A stretch of DNA of 64,000 bases from Trematomus loennbergii (GCA_012861695.1 JAAOOA010000006.1:11183379-11247378); one strand, 5' to 3'. Shown: positions 50,475 through 62,913, numbered from the stretch's first letter. Notes: generated by a model from the sequence alone, not told the origin. Numbers and translations: made by a program.

Positions 50475-52088
50475 CGGTAAGGTAGAAAAGCAATATGTAA
50501 GTGTAGTCCATTTACCATTTATTACAGTGTCCTTAACTGTGTTTTAAGTGCACACATGTGACAAATATGTGCCTTTTTATAACTACACTCACACCAATAT
50601 GATATTAAAAATAAACATACAAATCAATGAAGCTCTGGCTCGTATGTGCTGCCAAAAAGTATGTGTTACAGTAAATGGCCTGTTCTATCTCTTAGTGAGT
50701 CACACAGACACCAAGATCAAATCCCACAAATACACAATGTGGCATAATGTTATGCCAGACTGTGTGTTTGTGTGTTTGAATGTTTGATAACCTGGCAATA
50801 GTCAGGGCCCCCACAGTACCTGTTTAAGATAATGTCCTCCTACTTGCTAATTAGAGAGCAACCCAACCCAGGTCTCTATCAATAGGATCCTCCACCCAGA
50901 TGGTCAGTCAACAACATTCCAGCTTAAGCTTGAACCTGGTACACTCATTAAACCCAAACCCATGTATTCGGTTTGCGGTCATAAGGCTTGCGTGCAACTC
51001 ATCAGTGTGTGTGGGTGTGATGAAAGCGTATAGCCTCCACAGTTGTGCTGTAACTTAACCTGAGCCAAGGAGTCTGTTCTGGTCTCTTGCTTCTACTCTC
51101 ATGGCCTTCAAGCATTCAGCACTTCATCTGAGTAGGAGTTGGTGAGGGGGTTTCGAGTGCTTTGCATGGCCAACACACTCCTTTCTAACCAAGATAGTCC
51201 CTAAGAAGGCCAAAGCTTCTCTTGTTACCCCCTTGTGAAAGTTAAACACAAATAATCAAGCCTGAGTCCAGCAAGACCAAGACCGAGTAGAACAAGTGAC
51301 TGGGGGACTCGCAAATAAGAAAGTGAAAGACATTTAAGAAGGGTATTACCCTTTTTCCGTCTTCCTGCTTTAAATACCTTTTTAATTTGTTTCTACAGTA
51401 TCTCACCCTTTCCACTCCTCCCTCTCTGTTGCAGAAATGACGAATAGTAAAGGGCTTTCTAGAGGGGTGCTGCAGAGAGAGGGGGTGAGAAACTACCTGC
51501 TCTTGTTATCTTAACACCCAGCGGCATGCAAGAGACAACCATCAAACATCCAGCTTCTCACTTGACATGAACAGACTCCGCTGATGTGGAGAGAGCTGGC
51601 AGTGACAAGGTTCGTGGAGTGAGAGCACGCTGCATCCTGGGTCTGGCAGCTTTATGAGCCCAGGGGGAACCATAAAGACACAGGCTTCCAGGCCCTCAGC
51701 TGCTCTCTGTGTTAGGGTTAGAAAAGCAACAGGGACAGGGACAGGATGCCTGTTTGGTCAGAGTTCATCATTATCTGACATGTGTCTTCCAATTCACAGT
51801 AGTGAGAAGAAGTCTAACTAACTAAAAGTACTATTAAAACGCATTACCACGACACATTTCCCAAAGACACAATTGAAACTGTAGTTACATTGATAGGCAA
51901 CTATAATGTAATACACACAAGTAGTCATATGCACATACCTGTGACACTGACAGATAGATGGGTCAGTGTTTGTTTTAGCAGCCAGGTCTTTGGTTGACAG
52001 GAGGAAGCCCTGGGAAACTGTATCAGTGTTTAGACAGATACTACTCGGCCTGAAAGACACACACTATCCCAAAGCCTTAAGGACACTG
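50475..52088. other. Non-coding stretch, nothing recognised
   Basis: No gene or repeat recognised. Confidence 0.5.
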
Positions 52089-52096
52089 CTCATAGT

Positions 52097-52423
52097 TAGG
52101 GTGACCAGATGTCCCGCTTTGCGCGGGACTGCACAGCATTTTCACGACTTTTGGTGCGTCCCGCAAATTGAGACGATGTCCCGCATATTTCATTTTGATT
52201 GGCCAAAACGCTTTTCTGCGGAGAAAGGCCGGCACCGCCCATTATTATATGTTTTAAACGGCATTATGTAAGTTGCGCTGACAGGCGACAGAGGTCCACA
52301 GTGTACCCAACCCCCCCCCCCGTTGACAGTTCATGCGTCAACATTACATTTACATGTCCCACATTGTCCCACACAAACATACTCTCTGTCCCACGTGTGG
52401 CTTTCTGGCACCTGGTCACCCTA
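52097..52423. mobile_element. hAT-like MITE, 327 bp, with perfect target duplication
   Basis: Ends TAGGGTGACCAG...CTGGTCACCCTA are perfect 12-bp inverted repeats. Identical 8-bp direct repeats CTCATAGT flank it (52089-52096 and 52424-52431). The interior has repeated 'GTCCCGC' and 'TGTCCCAC' motifs and an 11-C run. No coding capacity. Size, TIR and duplication fit a young non-autonomous hAT. Confidence 0.88.
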
Positions 52424-52431
52424 CTCATAGT

Positions 52432-53020
52432 GCGAGGCAAAGGCTACACAAATATTGCTTGTTGTGCTTAAAGATACCATGGTCAATTAATTATGCCATA
52501 AAATGTGGGAATATTTACCCTGATTGCTGTACTAGATAGGTAGTTTTACTGTGTCAGGAGTGGACCATTTTAGTTAGTGTAATTACCAAATGTAGTTTTA
52601 AATAAGGCTATAATTTCCTATGCAGCTTAACAAGACTCATTGCGCGGGCCGGTGGTAAACCCTGCCCCTTTTATCGCTAACAAATACAATTAGGCACAGG
52701 ATTGTTATAACATGGCCAATGATTTTTTACTGTGTGTGTTTGCCCTTGTTTTTCAAGCTTTCATTGTGACTGGAGGTGGCCCACTTGGCAGGAAATGTAA
52801 CAGCGTTTTATAGAGTAATCCTCATTGTCCCAAGCTCCTCATGGTAAGGAGTTAATGGGACCAGGTTGAGGAGGAGACGGGGACAAGACGAGGAGCACAG
52901 ACCGGTTTAGACACAATGGGAACACACACGCAGGCCTTCATGGGCATCTGCTTCTACTGAGATCCCACTGATGGAGAACAGAGAGTTTACCATCTGCAAC
53001 TCCAAGGCACTGAGAAACAC
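52432..53020. other. Non-coding stretch, nothing recognised
   Basis: Nothing recognised before the CA block. Confidence 0.5.
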
Positions 53021-53026
53021 ACAGAC

Positions 53027-53234
<208 letters not shown>

Positions 53235-53990
53235 ATTTAAATAAATACAAATTAACAAAAAACTAGTTTTTAAATACATTTAGTTTTAAAAAATATAAAA
53301 ACCACGATGCTGTGTATCACTGGTTGTCATGACTAAATGCAACTGGCTGAGCGACAAGGTGGTGGAGATGTGAGTCAAAGCCAGCCACGATGGTGCATCG
53401 CACGCTGTTTTTCAGGGCGTGTGAGCGAGTGTTCCCTTTACAACCTCTGACAGTAAAGTGTGAATCATCAGTTGTTTCATCATCATCACACTCTGCCTCC
53501 CCCAGGAACACAGTATGGGGGTTGTGACCACTCCAGTCTTGTTTTCTAGTAATGCGTGAGCCGACCAAGTCTCACGCTTTATCCTCCTTTCTCAAACCTC
53601 CCCCCTTCTTTGTCTCTGTCACGTTACTCACGCTCTCTGCTCGGTTGAAAGGTAAAACAAGTAATGCAGCTTCATCTTTAAGTACATGTCTAAGTAAATC
53701 AATCTATTGTTCAGTGATATTTAGTATACATCGGTATACATTTTCTAAGTTTAATTTAGAAGATTAGATTTAAATTAATACACACTATAATCAGGTCCCT
53801 CCTTTAAACACTAGCTATATAATGCTTTATATTTAAGATGGTTTGCCCTCAAACAGCGTTTGTACTGGAAATGTTAATGACTGAAATTACCATGTGGAGC
53901 AGTGAAGTGTGGTTGGAAATGTTCATCTCAATATTACCCTTAAAAAGAGCGACCACAGCACCCCTATCAGCTACTAACAGCTCCTGAGGC
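53235..53990. other. Non-coding stretch, nothing recognised
   Basis: AT-rich with short chance ORFs. Confidence 0.5.
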
Positions 53991-53993
53991 CAA

Positions 53994-54010
53994 GGGGGGG
54001 GGGGGGGGGG
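53994..54010 (+). repeat. G17 homopolymer
   Basis: Seventeen consecutive G. Length is likely unreliable in any assembly. Confidence 0.9.
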
Positions 54011-54230
54011 TTCCAAAGAAAACCTGTGGTAAAGGTGGTCACACTGAGGTTCACAGATGTGCAAGTGCTGGATTGTGTCTGTGTGTGCACCTGCAGGCAA
54101 AAGCTTACATCCGTGGGGGGGCAAAACAAAAAGGAGAGAGGTATAGTTTGTGAACTTTCTGTTGCCACAGATACCATATCATTTCTCACCAACGGAAAAG
54201 TCACCGGAATGCGAGACTGCTGCTTGCTTT

Positions 54231-54277
54231 GCTGCTGCTGCTGCTGCTGCTGCTGCTGTGCTGCTGCTGCTGCTGCG
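54231..54277 (+). repeat. (CTG)n trinucleotide repeat
   Basis: About 15 CTG/GCT units with one TGTGC interruption. It is the only trinucleotide run in the window of a type that can expand. An ORF through it (54026-54409) reads Cys and Ala runs and is not convincing as coding. Confidence 0.9.
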
Positions 54278-54279
54278 CA

Positions 54280-57200
54280 AATGAAAACACTAACAGACTC
54301 CGAACATCTAAAATGCCCGCTGACATCTTCCGCTGAGCGAGCTTACATAATGAATGTAGGTTTTCAGCAAACTGTCTTGACGATGAATTACCTGGATTTA
54401 TTGCAATAGTACATAGTGACCCAGGCTTTCTGCTGTTAGAGACAAAACACTAATGCATCCAGTTATGTAGGTGTGCTGCCTTTGTTGCTGTGTGTGTTGT
54501 GGAAAGGTTTGTATTTATAGTTATACTGTTTGACATTTCTAAAAATGTTGTACTGGTGTAATGTTGAAACTGGTGTACTGAATCGATTTGGAGGTACTGT
54601 TTTCAGGTCCATAAACAAATGTTGAAACATCAGAGTTAGGCGTGTATAGTTTAGTATTTGAGTGCTCCTGTATTGTGCACTTACAGTATGACATAAAACA
54701 CACTTTTTGTTTTAGCATGGAGATGCACAAGTGTTTGTTACTAAAAGCAGTATTGGAAAAAAACAATTGTAGTAAAAAATGACGCTTCAAAATAATATAT
54801 ATAAATAATGATCACTTAAATAAAACAAATAAAGTATGACCATATAGGATTTGCTCTACTCTGTGTCTTAAATCTCAGATTACAGCAAATGTTCAATATT
54901 GTCTACAGTCTCTTCTCCGTAACAGGCTGCAGAGAAAAGGAAATCTATGATCAACAATCAAAAGTGTATTTTTATCCATGTTTTTATTCAAGGAAGTATG
55001 ATGATGTCTTGCTGTTTGTGAGTCTAGAATGTATACCCCCAATCAGTGACGTGATTGTCCGATATGAGCTGCACCTTCCCAGCATTGCGGAAAGAATGGT
55101 ATCTATTTCTGTTCCTTCCTGCCATGGCTTAGAGCAGGCATCTGTATCTTACCATAACCCCATCTTAGTTCTCTCTCTAGACCCATATCTCTGTCAGCCT
55201 CACAGAGTGAAACACCGCTTCCTGTTTGGCTTGTCCAACCAGAGCCTCTTACTGGCTGCTCTAATGTTCCAATGTCAACTTTGACCCTACTTAACTGAAA
55301 CCACTGTTATCAGCCCGGTTCGCTCCAGTCACAGGAAGTCATGCTCTGAACGTATGGCCTTAGAGATGGTTATGAAAACAGGTAAAAAGAGTGAAACGCA
55401 AAAGCACTAGGCAGGATATAGTGTAGTGTAACACAGTCACTTGGTAAATGCTTTCAATGGAGGATACTTACACACGGCAGTAAACATAAAAACAACAATA
55501 AAACGTAGTGATATTAGAGGACAAATTGATGTTGGTTTCACTGGGACATATATAATTGATGTTGTGCAGTGTGGGTTTGCATGCATTGTATCGTAGTCCT
55601 CTTACCATTTAGATTAAACAAACAGCTTAAGGTTTCGGTCTCTCTGGCGTCTATCTGCGGTACAACCATCATCTTTCATTCAACCTTTCATAGATGTTTT
55701 CTATTTGACTGTCTCCTCCATCCTCCTCCTTCATTTCTGGTGTACTCTAAACCGCGACACTCCCACACAGAACGCTGCAGCCCAGCAGCTGAAGGGTGAG
55801 ACCGACAAGTTCAAAATTGAAAAAGACGTGCCTCTTTTGGCTTAGTTACAGCAGCAGTCACACATGGCTAGTAGGCGCTAAGTATCACGCTGAGTCTGAC
55901 GACAGAAGACGTGAGCTCCAGATAAAGCTCACTCTCCTGAGTTATGATGTCTGTTCTGCTGTTACAAATCCAAAGTTGAATGAACTGACAAAATATCTGC
56001 TGGGAATCTTTGATGAGTGAGTAATGTGAAATAAAGTAAAGAGGAGGATGAGGAGTGGCGAGAACTTGCATGTGTGCATCTCTGTGGGAGTGCATAAGGG
56101 AGAGTTTGAAAAAGAGATGAAGAGACTGAAGACATGAAGGAGGGACAGACAGCACAGCAGACCAGTGAGTGTCTTAGAAAGTGAGCGGAGCGCAGTATCC
56201 ATCAGCCTTAATAGAAACACGCACCGGCCCATTATGGAGAGTTGTTTGAGAATAAATCATCTAACAGGCCTCTTTTCAAAGCATTACCCTGTCAAACCTA
56301 ATCTAACCAACCTCTGTCTGCTCTCCCCTCCCATCCCACGCTGCCCTCCCTCTCCTCTCTCCCTTAGTGAGCAAAGCCGTTTGCCGCCTCAGGCAAGGGC
56401 TGGGAACATAAGAGCAAAGTCACAGCAGAGCCTTATATTCGAGTCACCACCACAGCGCCTCCTCTCAGACTGCATGCTTTGCATCACAGTAAAAAAGGCC
56501 CACATTGTGAACCAAACACTTAGGGTTTACTCCATCAATATGTGTTTGGACATCAGTCACGGTATTGAGGCCTCATAAAAAGACACTTTCGTTTTTAGAA
56601 AATGGCATTTGTAAAGTATTTTGTTTGCTAATTGTTTAGATTAAGAATGCTGGAGCCTTTGGAAAACAAAAGGAAAACAAGTTAATAGTCTTTGATGTGA
56701 CCACTGCTGCAGTGAACATTGATGAGAACTGCCTTCCTCATGTCTCCTCTGTGTCTGTCACACAGTGTGGTTTTCACCACAAGACACATCCCCTATCCTT
56801 CTGGGAACCATAAGGCCAACCTCTATGACAGCACGGCAAAGCAACAAATAGACTAGTGCAGAGACTCTGACCGCGAAAAAGGAGTTTTAGAGAAGCATGA
56901 AAACTGATTGTATCTTTGCTAAAGGAGGGACTACTATGGAAGCAAGGCTCTTTGAATCAGATTTATAACATTTGAACAGTTTGAGTTGTAGCCAGGTTTT
57001 TTATTTTAGTTTGAGTGCAAAGCTGTATTTATTTATACTTTTCCCTGCATATTCTGAAATAACATCGTAATGACTTGGCAGGGTTTCCGATACATGAGAA
57101 CTGTTTCGCACAGGTTTGCATTTCCGTTCTCACTTAAGGACAAGCCCCATTGATCGGATGGATATGGGGCAATAAGCCTTGTGTGTTTTTCCATTGCTCC

Positions 57201-57819
57201 CTCCAGTGCTGAAGCAGGCTGATGCTCCAGGCTGCTGTATGTGTGAGACAGCTTGGCCAGTGACTGACAGCCCTGGATAAGGGATAGTGTGTCTGCCCTC
57301 AGTGCCAGCACAGCTAGATGTGATAAACACCAGCAACCTGATCCAGAGACAAGAGACGCCTCTGCCTCCGAAAGAGTTCAAACTTAATGCACTTCTATTC
57401 TTCTTAGCCAAGTCCAGATTTGCTTGTCTCAACCCATCTGAGCCTGCACATGTCCTGGCCAGGTGGAGGCCAATGGACGCTATTCCAGCAGTTTTTTGAC
57501 CACTTATTATTTCTTCTTCCCTCGAGCTATCTCATCCACAGTATGTCAGACCATCACAATTGAATCCGTCTGCTTGTCTGTTTTTAATTCATAGTCTGGT
57601 CTTTCAGTCTTCATTATTCCAAAAGCTTCTCCTATACAATATTCGTATTGCACCAACCCGACCTGAGCATTCTTTCTGCTCTGGAATATTTATGGAAAGT
57701 TTATTTTATCTGTTTTTATTGCTACTCTTGTGCAAATAGGCCCCCATAGAGTCCCTAGTCCCTGCCCTTGCAGTAATGGCAATGTAAACATGGGAAAGTA
57801 ATTTGAATTCTAACAAAGT
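54280..57819. other. Non-coding stretch, nothing recognised
   Basis: The 131-codon ORF at 54889-55284 has no recognised domain, and no neighbouring exon supports it. No repeats of note. Confidence 0.45.
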
Positions 57820-57965
57820 GGAGATTAGCTGGTGACAGTTTGTGGCATGGGCGATTATTTCTAAATAATCCTGTTTTGATATGCATCTGCGTCCCGGCAG
57901 GAATTTTCAATTTGTTTTCCCATTGCCGCATGTAAACAAGCTCTAGTGTCTCCTTATCATGGCGT
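57820..57965. promoter_or_regulatory. Candidate conserved non-coding element
   Basis: Compact non-repetitive segment with GATTAGCTGG, GGGCGATTATTTC, ATGCATCTG and CATGTAAACAAG (forkhead-like GTAAACA). By eye only. Confidence 0.2.
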
Positions 57966-58479
57966 CGCACGGACAAGGAACAAGTGTATGCCTGCCCCCC
58001 CCCCCCTCCTTCCTTCTTCCATCTCACCGCACAACCTGTCTCCTCCATCCTGCATCTGGTTAGAGTCGCTGAGCAGCCGCGCTTGTCTGGGTTTCAACAA
58101 GTCTCTTTATCGAGAGCAGGTAGGGGTTTTTATGTGTGTACCTGCAAGTCATTTGCAAACATGAAGTCCTCAAAAACGCTCCCCATGAATGTGTTCTGCT
58201 TGAGGGGTTCTGCCCATTCCCTGTCTGAATAGGCAAATGTGCAGCATGGCAAAATGGCCCATCTTACCCACAGGCCTGGGGCATGTGATAAATGTTTACA
58301 CTTGTAATTGTCAACTAGGAGTTATGGAAATAATTCACAATTTATTTGAATTACTTGCAAAAAAATGCTGATTAATTTAAAGTTACTGACCTCATCCAAA
58401 ATATTACCCAGTAATGCAATATTATAAAGATTTATTGTTGCAAGTGTGATTTGGCACTGTTGAAGACATTTTCTAGTAA
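57966..58479. other. Non-coding stretch
   Basis: Contains a C-rich run near 57994-58006; otherwise nothing recognised. Confidence 0.45.
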
Positions 58480-58730
58480 GGAGGTATTCATTCATTTCAA
58501 AAGGAGCCTGTAGAGTTTGTAAATCCGCAGAAAGTCCTGAGCAGCGAGATATTAGCTATTTATGTACCGTTCTTTCATGTGGATAGAAAGCCAGTGGGCT
58601 ATTTATCTCTCACTGATTGATTGCTCCTGCCTGAAGCTAATCAGCATGTAGCTTGTTGTGTCTTAATGTTTATGGGGATTATGCAAGGATAAACATGGTA
58701 ATCCCCAATGTTGTGCAGGACTTCCAATTA
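58480..58730. promoter_or_regulatory. Candidate conserved non-coding element
   Basis: Non-repetitive stretch with repeated 'GCTATTTAT', 'TGATTGATTG' (TALE-homeodomain-like), 'GCTAATCAGC' and 'GGGGATTATGC'. Composition is unlike the surrounding AT-rich desert. By eye only. Confidence 0.25.
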
Positions 58731-60000
58731 TCACGCTGGTTCACCAAAAATAAGGTCACCATAGATTTAACCTATTAAGGCAATATAAGCCATCCTACAT
58801 CCCTCTGCTGTTAATTTCACCTAAGTTAAACCTGACTTCAGACCCATCTCTGAATCCACGAGAACCTGGCTGGAAGTCAAAAGTGACTCATCTCCGCTAC
58901 AGCAGGCTGTGATTGGAGGTGACCAGCCAGGTTAGGCTGTGGTCACTGCCGTGACTGTGGCAGGCTTCCTTACAGATAGAGATAACAGGCAGAGGTGAAT
59001 GTCTAGTCCATGCTGACAGTCGGGATCGATTAGGGATGGATCACTTACACGCAGCAATCGTTACAACCCCACCCCAGCACTCAGGTGGAGCCATGAAGTG
59101 ACTCACACCAGCACAGAGAGGTGATGGTCTTGACTGAGTTGTGTCGTTGTCTAAATTGTAGCTGAAACATTTATTTGTATCTGTTTAATTATGCACTTTG
59201 TCCCAGTTGTGGAGGTTTCTATAAAGTCAAATGTAAGAGTTATGCACATAACTCTTGTATGCTGCAATATCTGATTGACAAAGACTGCATGATTGATAAA
59301 CCCCCGCCTTTCTACGCCATTAAGGGTGTGTGAGAAAAGAGGATGCAGAGTGGCCTGGCTTTCACTGCGAGCCACCTCCATATCCTCCCCTCATTAATCT
59401 ACTCTAATACACTCACTGCAAAGAGCTGCTTTCCCGGGGAAGAGCAAGCAGGCCTTAAATTACAATACAGAGGAGTGGAATCATTACTACCTTTAATGTT
59501 CCCAATCTAATTGAGGCATTAATTTAAGTAGAGTCTCCAGTGAGGATTATTCATAACTGCTTTTTAATTTAGAAGGGTGATCAGCAGAAATATTCACCAG
59601 ATCATAGGCAAAACCCCTCCTCTGGTTTATCCATTCACTGCTTTTCAAAGCCTCTTGACATTCGCAGGCTGAAGCAAGAGAACACGCACACCAGAAGAGA
59701 GACTTGTTATTTTAACAATACAGACAAACACTACAGAGCAGCTTCTTGGGGTGATTTCCTTGCTATGTAATGTATTATTTTAGCAGATTGTTGTGCTTTA
59801 CTCTGAGCCAAATTACACACTAGGTTGACAATGCACAAAAATCTACAACATCACAGAACATTTGACCAAGGGCCTCAGAATCAGCCTGTATTATACTGAA
59901 CTATACTCACCTTTGGTAAATAAGTTCATGGTATTTAAGATAAATAAAACTGTTTCGGAAACATTTTTGTATAATGCTATAGGTACCTGATCACTACATT
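58731..60000. other. Non-coding stretch, possible further regulatory DNA
   Basis: No gene recognised. 59390-59600 again has homeodomain-type cores (TTAATTTAAG, CTAATTGAGG, TTTTTAATTTAG), but nothing definite. Confidence 0.4.
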
Positions 60001-60004
60001 TTAA

Positions 60005-60832
60005 AGTCATGCTTTTCCGGTTATTACCCGTCCCCTTGTGTGTTATGAAGGTTTTTATGCATGTAAACGGTGTGCAGAGTCACAAACCCTCAAAGTACAC
60101 CCTGTAGCGAGTAAAACTCTAACACAGAAAATACCTCCCCAAAACGCCTCGTTGGAGATACGTCATTGTCCATTTGATTCTTCCATTTCTTTCCGGGTAC
60201 GGCATGATGTCAAGCTGTACCCGGAACGAAATGGACCAATCCGTGGAGCCGTTACGTTACGTCCGCGGAGCCGTTACGTCCGCGGAGCCGTTACGTTAAG
60301 CCCCCGCTGATTGGTCCAAATTGACCAATCCACGGACTTCCTCACACACACACATCTGTGTGCAGGGAGCAGGCAGCTCAGCTGATTTCTCCTCCCTGGC
60401 TGCAGGCTGATAACAGACAGTTGGGATCGCGGCGAAATTCTCTCTGCAGACCCATTCTCACAGCGTTTATCAACCTTTTTCTTACTCAATATCACACTTA
60501 TTGTTTTTACTTCGGCTGTGACTTTGTGTGTGCTCAGGATGAGTTTGGCTGTGTTTGGCTGTGTATCGCTAACAAGGAAACAACACCTCCACGGAGCTCA
60601 GCGCGATTCACAATGTCCCGACCAATCAGAGCACACTGTGCTCACAGGGAGGGTGGGGGCTGGAGCTATTGGAGCTACAACGAGCCGTTAAAGGCAGAGA
60701 GTGAAATTCAGTGAATACACGTAGTTTACAGAGATGCTGTATGAGAAACCAATGTGAATTTGGAAAATTGCACAATAAATCTACCTCAACAATGGAATTA
60801 TGATCAGTGGAAATGGCCATGACATGGGCCCT
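60005..60832 (+). mobile_element. TTAA-target (Kolobok-like) element, second copy
   Basis: TTAA flanks both ends (60001-60004 and 60833-60836). The right end is CATGACATGGGCCCT; the left end AGTCATGC fits the inverse if about 8 bases are missing. The right 415 bases match the left-edge copy (192-593). The left half has its own content: an inverted repeat (60183-60200 / 60217-60234) and a short tandem array GAGCCGTTACGT(TA)CGTCCGCG (about 60246-60299). No THAP-like coding remains, so it is probably a non-autonomous or deleted derivative. Confidence 0.65.
60183..60234. repeat. Inverted repeat (hairpin) inside Kolobok-like copy
   Basis: Arms of 18 bases, centred on CCGGGTAC / GTACCCGG, match 17 of 18 around a 16-base loop. 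Confidence 0.8.
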
Positions 60833-60936
60833 TTAAGACATGCCATGGGATTTTATAATAAGTATGATATTTTATAATAATGCAGATCCCCATAGCACAC
60901 AACATAATAAAAAAAAAAACGATATGGAAAATATTT

Positions 60937-61031
60937 AAGCAATAGCTCACGACAGGCCATGGTATATGGTCATTATATCACAGTTAAGGGGCGTGGTTCG
61001 GCCCGACGCTAAGCGGAGTGAGCTATTGCTT
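60937..61031. mobile_element. Small palindromic MITE, or end of a larger element
   Basis: AAGCAATAGCTCAC (60937-60950) is repeated inverted as GTGAGCTATTGCTT (61018-61031), enclosing 67 bases that include GGCCATGGTATATGG. The short length suggests a MITE or a solo terminal hairpin of a bigger transposon now disrupted by the elements to its right. Confidence 0.5.
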
Positions 61032-61090
61032 TTATAAAACGGTTACCAAGTGTGGCAATATGAAATAAAAAAATACACACTCTAATTTAA

Positions 61091-62079
61091 AGTGGACCTA
61101 TCATGTTATATTTAAATGATATATTGTAGGGCCATACCTATATAAGGTATATTTATACGTTTCTGTTTTCAAAATACCAAACAGATCATGCATTTTAGCC
61201 ATGCCTCATTTTGCTCTATTTGCTGTTCTCCAGCCCTGTTTTTGCAGGGGGCTGATTTTGTGAGCTGCAGCTGACCACGCCCCCCTGCAGGAGAGGGGAG
61301 CCGCTCTGATCAAGTCAAGAGGGGGAGAAAAATAGATCTCCGTCCTCCGTGTTTTATTATAGCCTATTATTATATAGAGTCGTTATTCATTTGTTTTAAA
61401 GCTCAATAAATAACAAAGAAAACCTTTGACCGACACTTTTGTAATTTTGTCCGGACGATTTAAACTTTAACGGACATCTTGACCGGCGAAAGAAACTGAA
61501 ACTGAAACTCTGCCGCACGGTCCCCTCGTTCCTTGGAAGAGGCGGAGAGGTGGGTGTTTGTCATCTGCTGGTGGACTAACCGGAGAGAATTACAGTGCTT
61601 GCCTCGACAGGGAGGGATTGCATTGAATTAAAGCAGCAGGAGCAAACGCTTGCCTCGGGGAGGGAGAAAAAAAGCCACAGCGGAGAATAAACAGAAGGGT
61701 AACCATGGTAACCATGCGCGGGAAGTCTTCTTCGCTGCTTTTGTGGCAGACTACAGTGCCACTTACAGGCCTGGCATATGTACGACAGCGTCTCCAGCGC
61801 TTTCGAGCGGCAATGGCCGCCGTGGCCCAACCCCACATTCCCCTGATAGGTGGAGAGTTGGCCCAATAGCCGTAGCGCCACCGTCCTGACGTCAGGACAG
61901 TGTTCAAATCTGGATCAGTTTTTATCAGATCCGTTGCAGCCCCTTTTTTAGAGATTTGGGTATGGAGGAAAATAGAGAGGGTTGTGTTTTCTGACACTTG
62001 GTGAGTTCCCTGGAACACCGGGGACACATATTCATGTATAAAAGACGTACAAAAGTGCATTTTGCATGATAGGTCCCCT
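61091..62079. mobile_element. TTAA-target (Kolobok- or piggyBac-like) MITE, 989 bp
   Basis: Ends AGTGGACCTATCATG and CATGATAGGTCCCCT are inverted repeats matching 14 of 15, each flanked by TTAA (61087-61090 and 62080-62083). The interior holds no transposase but includes a 60-bp block (61738-61798, minus) shared with the hAT-like element at 10063-10122, and the 16-bp palindrome GTCCTGACGTCAGGAC (61883-61898). Confidence 0.8.
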
Positions 62080-62113
62080 TTAAATAGTATTTATTAGTAA
62101 ATAATGATGTTCA

Positions 62114-62309
62114 TTACATTACATGTCACTTGTTAGACGCTTTTATCCAAAGCGACTTACATACTCAATACTGTGGGCAATCCCCACAGGAGCAATTTGG
62201 GGTGAAGTGTCTTGCCCAGGGACACAACGACATGCTGACTGCAGTGGGATTTGAACCTGTGACCCCCTGATCCCAACACCAACGCTCAACCCACTGCACC
62301 ACACGCCTC
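62114..62309 (-). mobile_element. tRNA-derived SINE, copy 2
   Basis: Reverse complement of the SINE at 40922-41124, differing at roughly 8 of 200 positions. B box GGTTCAAATCCC, tail 'GTAAGTCGCTTTGGATAAAA' and terminal ATGTA repeats. The 7-bp target duplication ATGTTCA lies at 62107-62113 and 62310-62316. Confidence 0.88.
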
Positions 62310-62459
62310 ATGTTCAAAATAAAATAGTCCCTCCGTTGCCTTCTGCACAAAACATAGTGTGAGGTGGTTGCTATGCAACAACACTAACAGCTAGCGAACA
62401 TATTAGACAGAGAGCGTTGATCGATTATTTGGCTATTTATTTACATTCATTTGTAGCTA

Positions 62460-62913
62460 TTTGCCGTTTATTGTGCACCCACTGAAAAACTGTCCAGCAT
62501 CAGTAGAATGGCTTACGTGGTTACTTGTATAGGTTGAGGTTGTACTCGGCTGTTGCTTGGCATGGCGAGAATATTGCTCCACTTTCTCCGGTCCCCGAGA
62601 TTCGGCTTCCAGTAGCTCTGGAGAGAGCTTTCGCACCTGTGGCCACTAACGGTCATAATTTCTCTGCTTTGTTTCAAGACCTGCATCAGAAAGCTTTTGA
62701 ATGGTGGTACTTTTCCAGTTGGTCTACCTGCTCTTCACGTAGCTCTGCATGTCGTCGTTTAGGTGCATTTTTTTCTGGTGATAGGCACTGCTCAATCCAC
62801 TCCTCCATAGTAAGGCCACCCCGGAGGTCGAAGTTAAGTAAGGGATAATGTGCAGCGAGGCGGTCATTATGGGTAAAAGAACACCCGACAGGCAGATCAA
62901 AAATAGTCCGTTG
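62460..62913 (-). pseudogene. Broken coding remnant of unknown protein
   Basis: The minus strand reads a 75-codon stretch at 62913-62689 with protein-like composition (includes DLPVGCSFTHNDRLAAHYPL and MEEWIEQCLSPEKNAPKRRH, then an acidic/basic helix ending YHHSKAF) before TGA at 62686-62688. A one-base shift gives a continuation (SDAGLETKQRNYDR), an in-frame TAG at 62646-62648, then more charged sequence down to about 62460. I do not recognise the family. Flanks have imperfect inverted repeats (around 62362-62385 and 62911-62935), and the area is full of transposons, so a decayed element-encoded or captured gene is likely. Confidence 0.4.

Noticed and set aside
54889..55284. 131-codon ORF with moderately protein-like reading
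   Set aside because: No family resemblance and no neighbouring exons; length is possible by chance in 64 kb.
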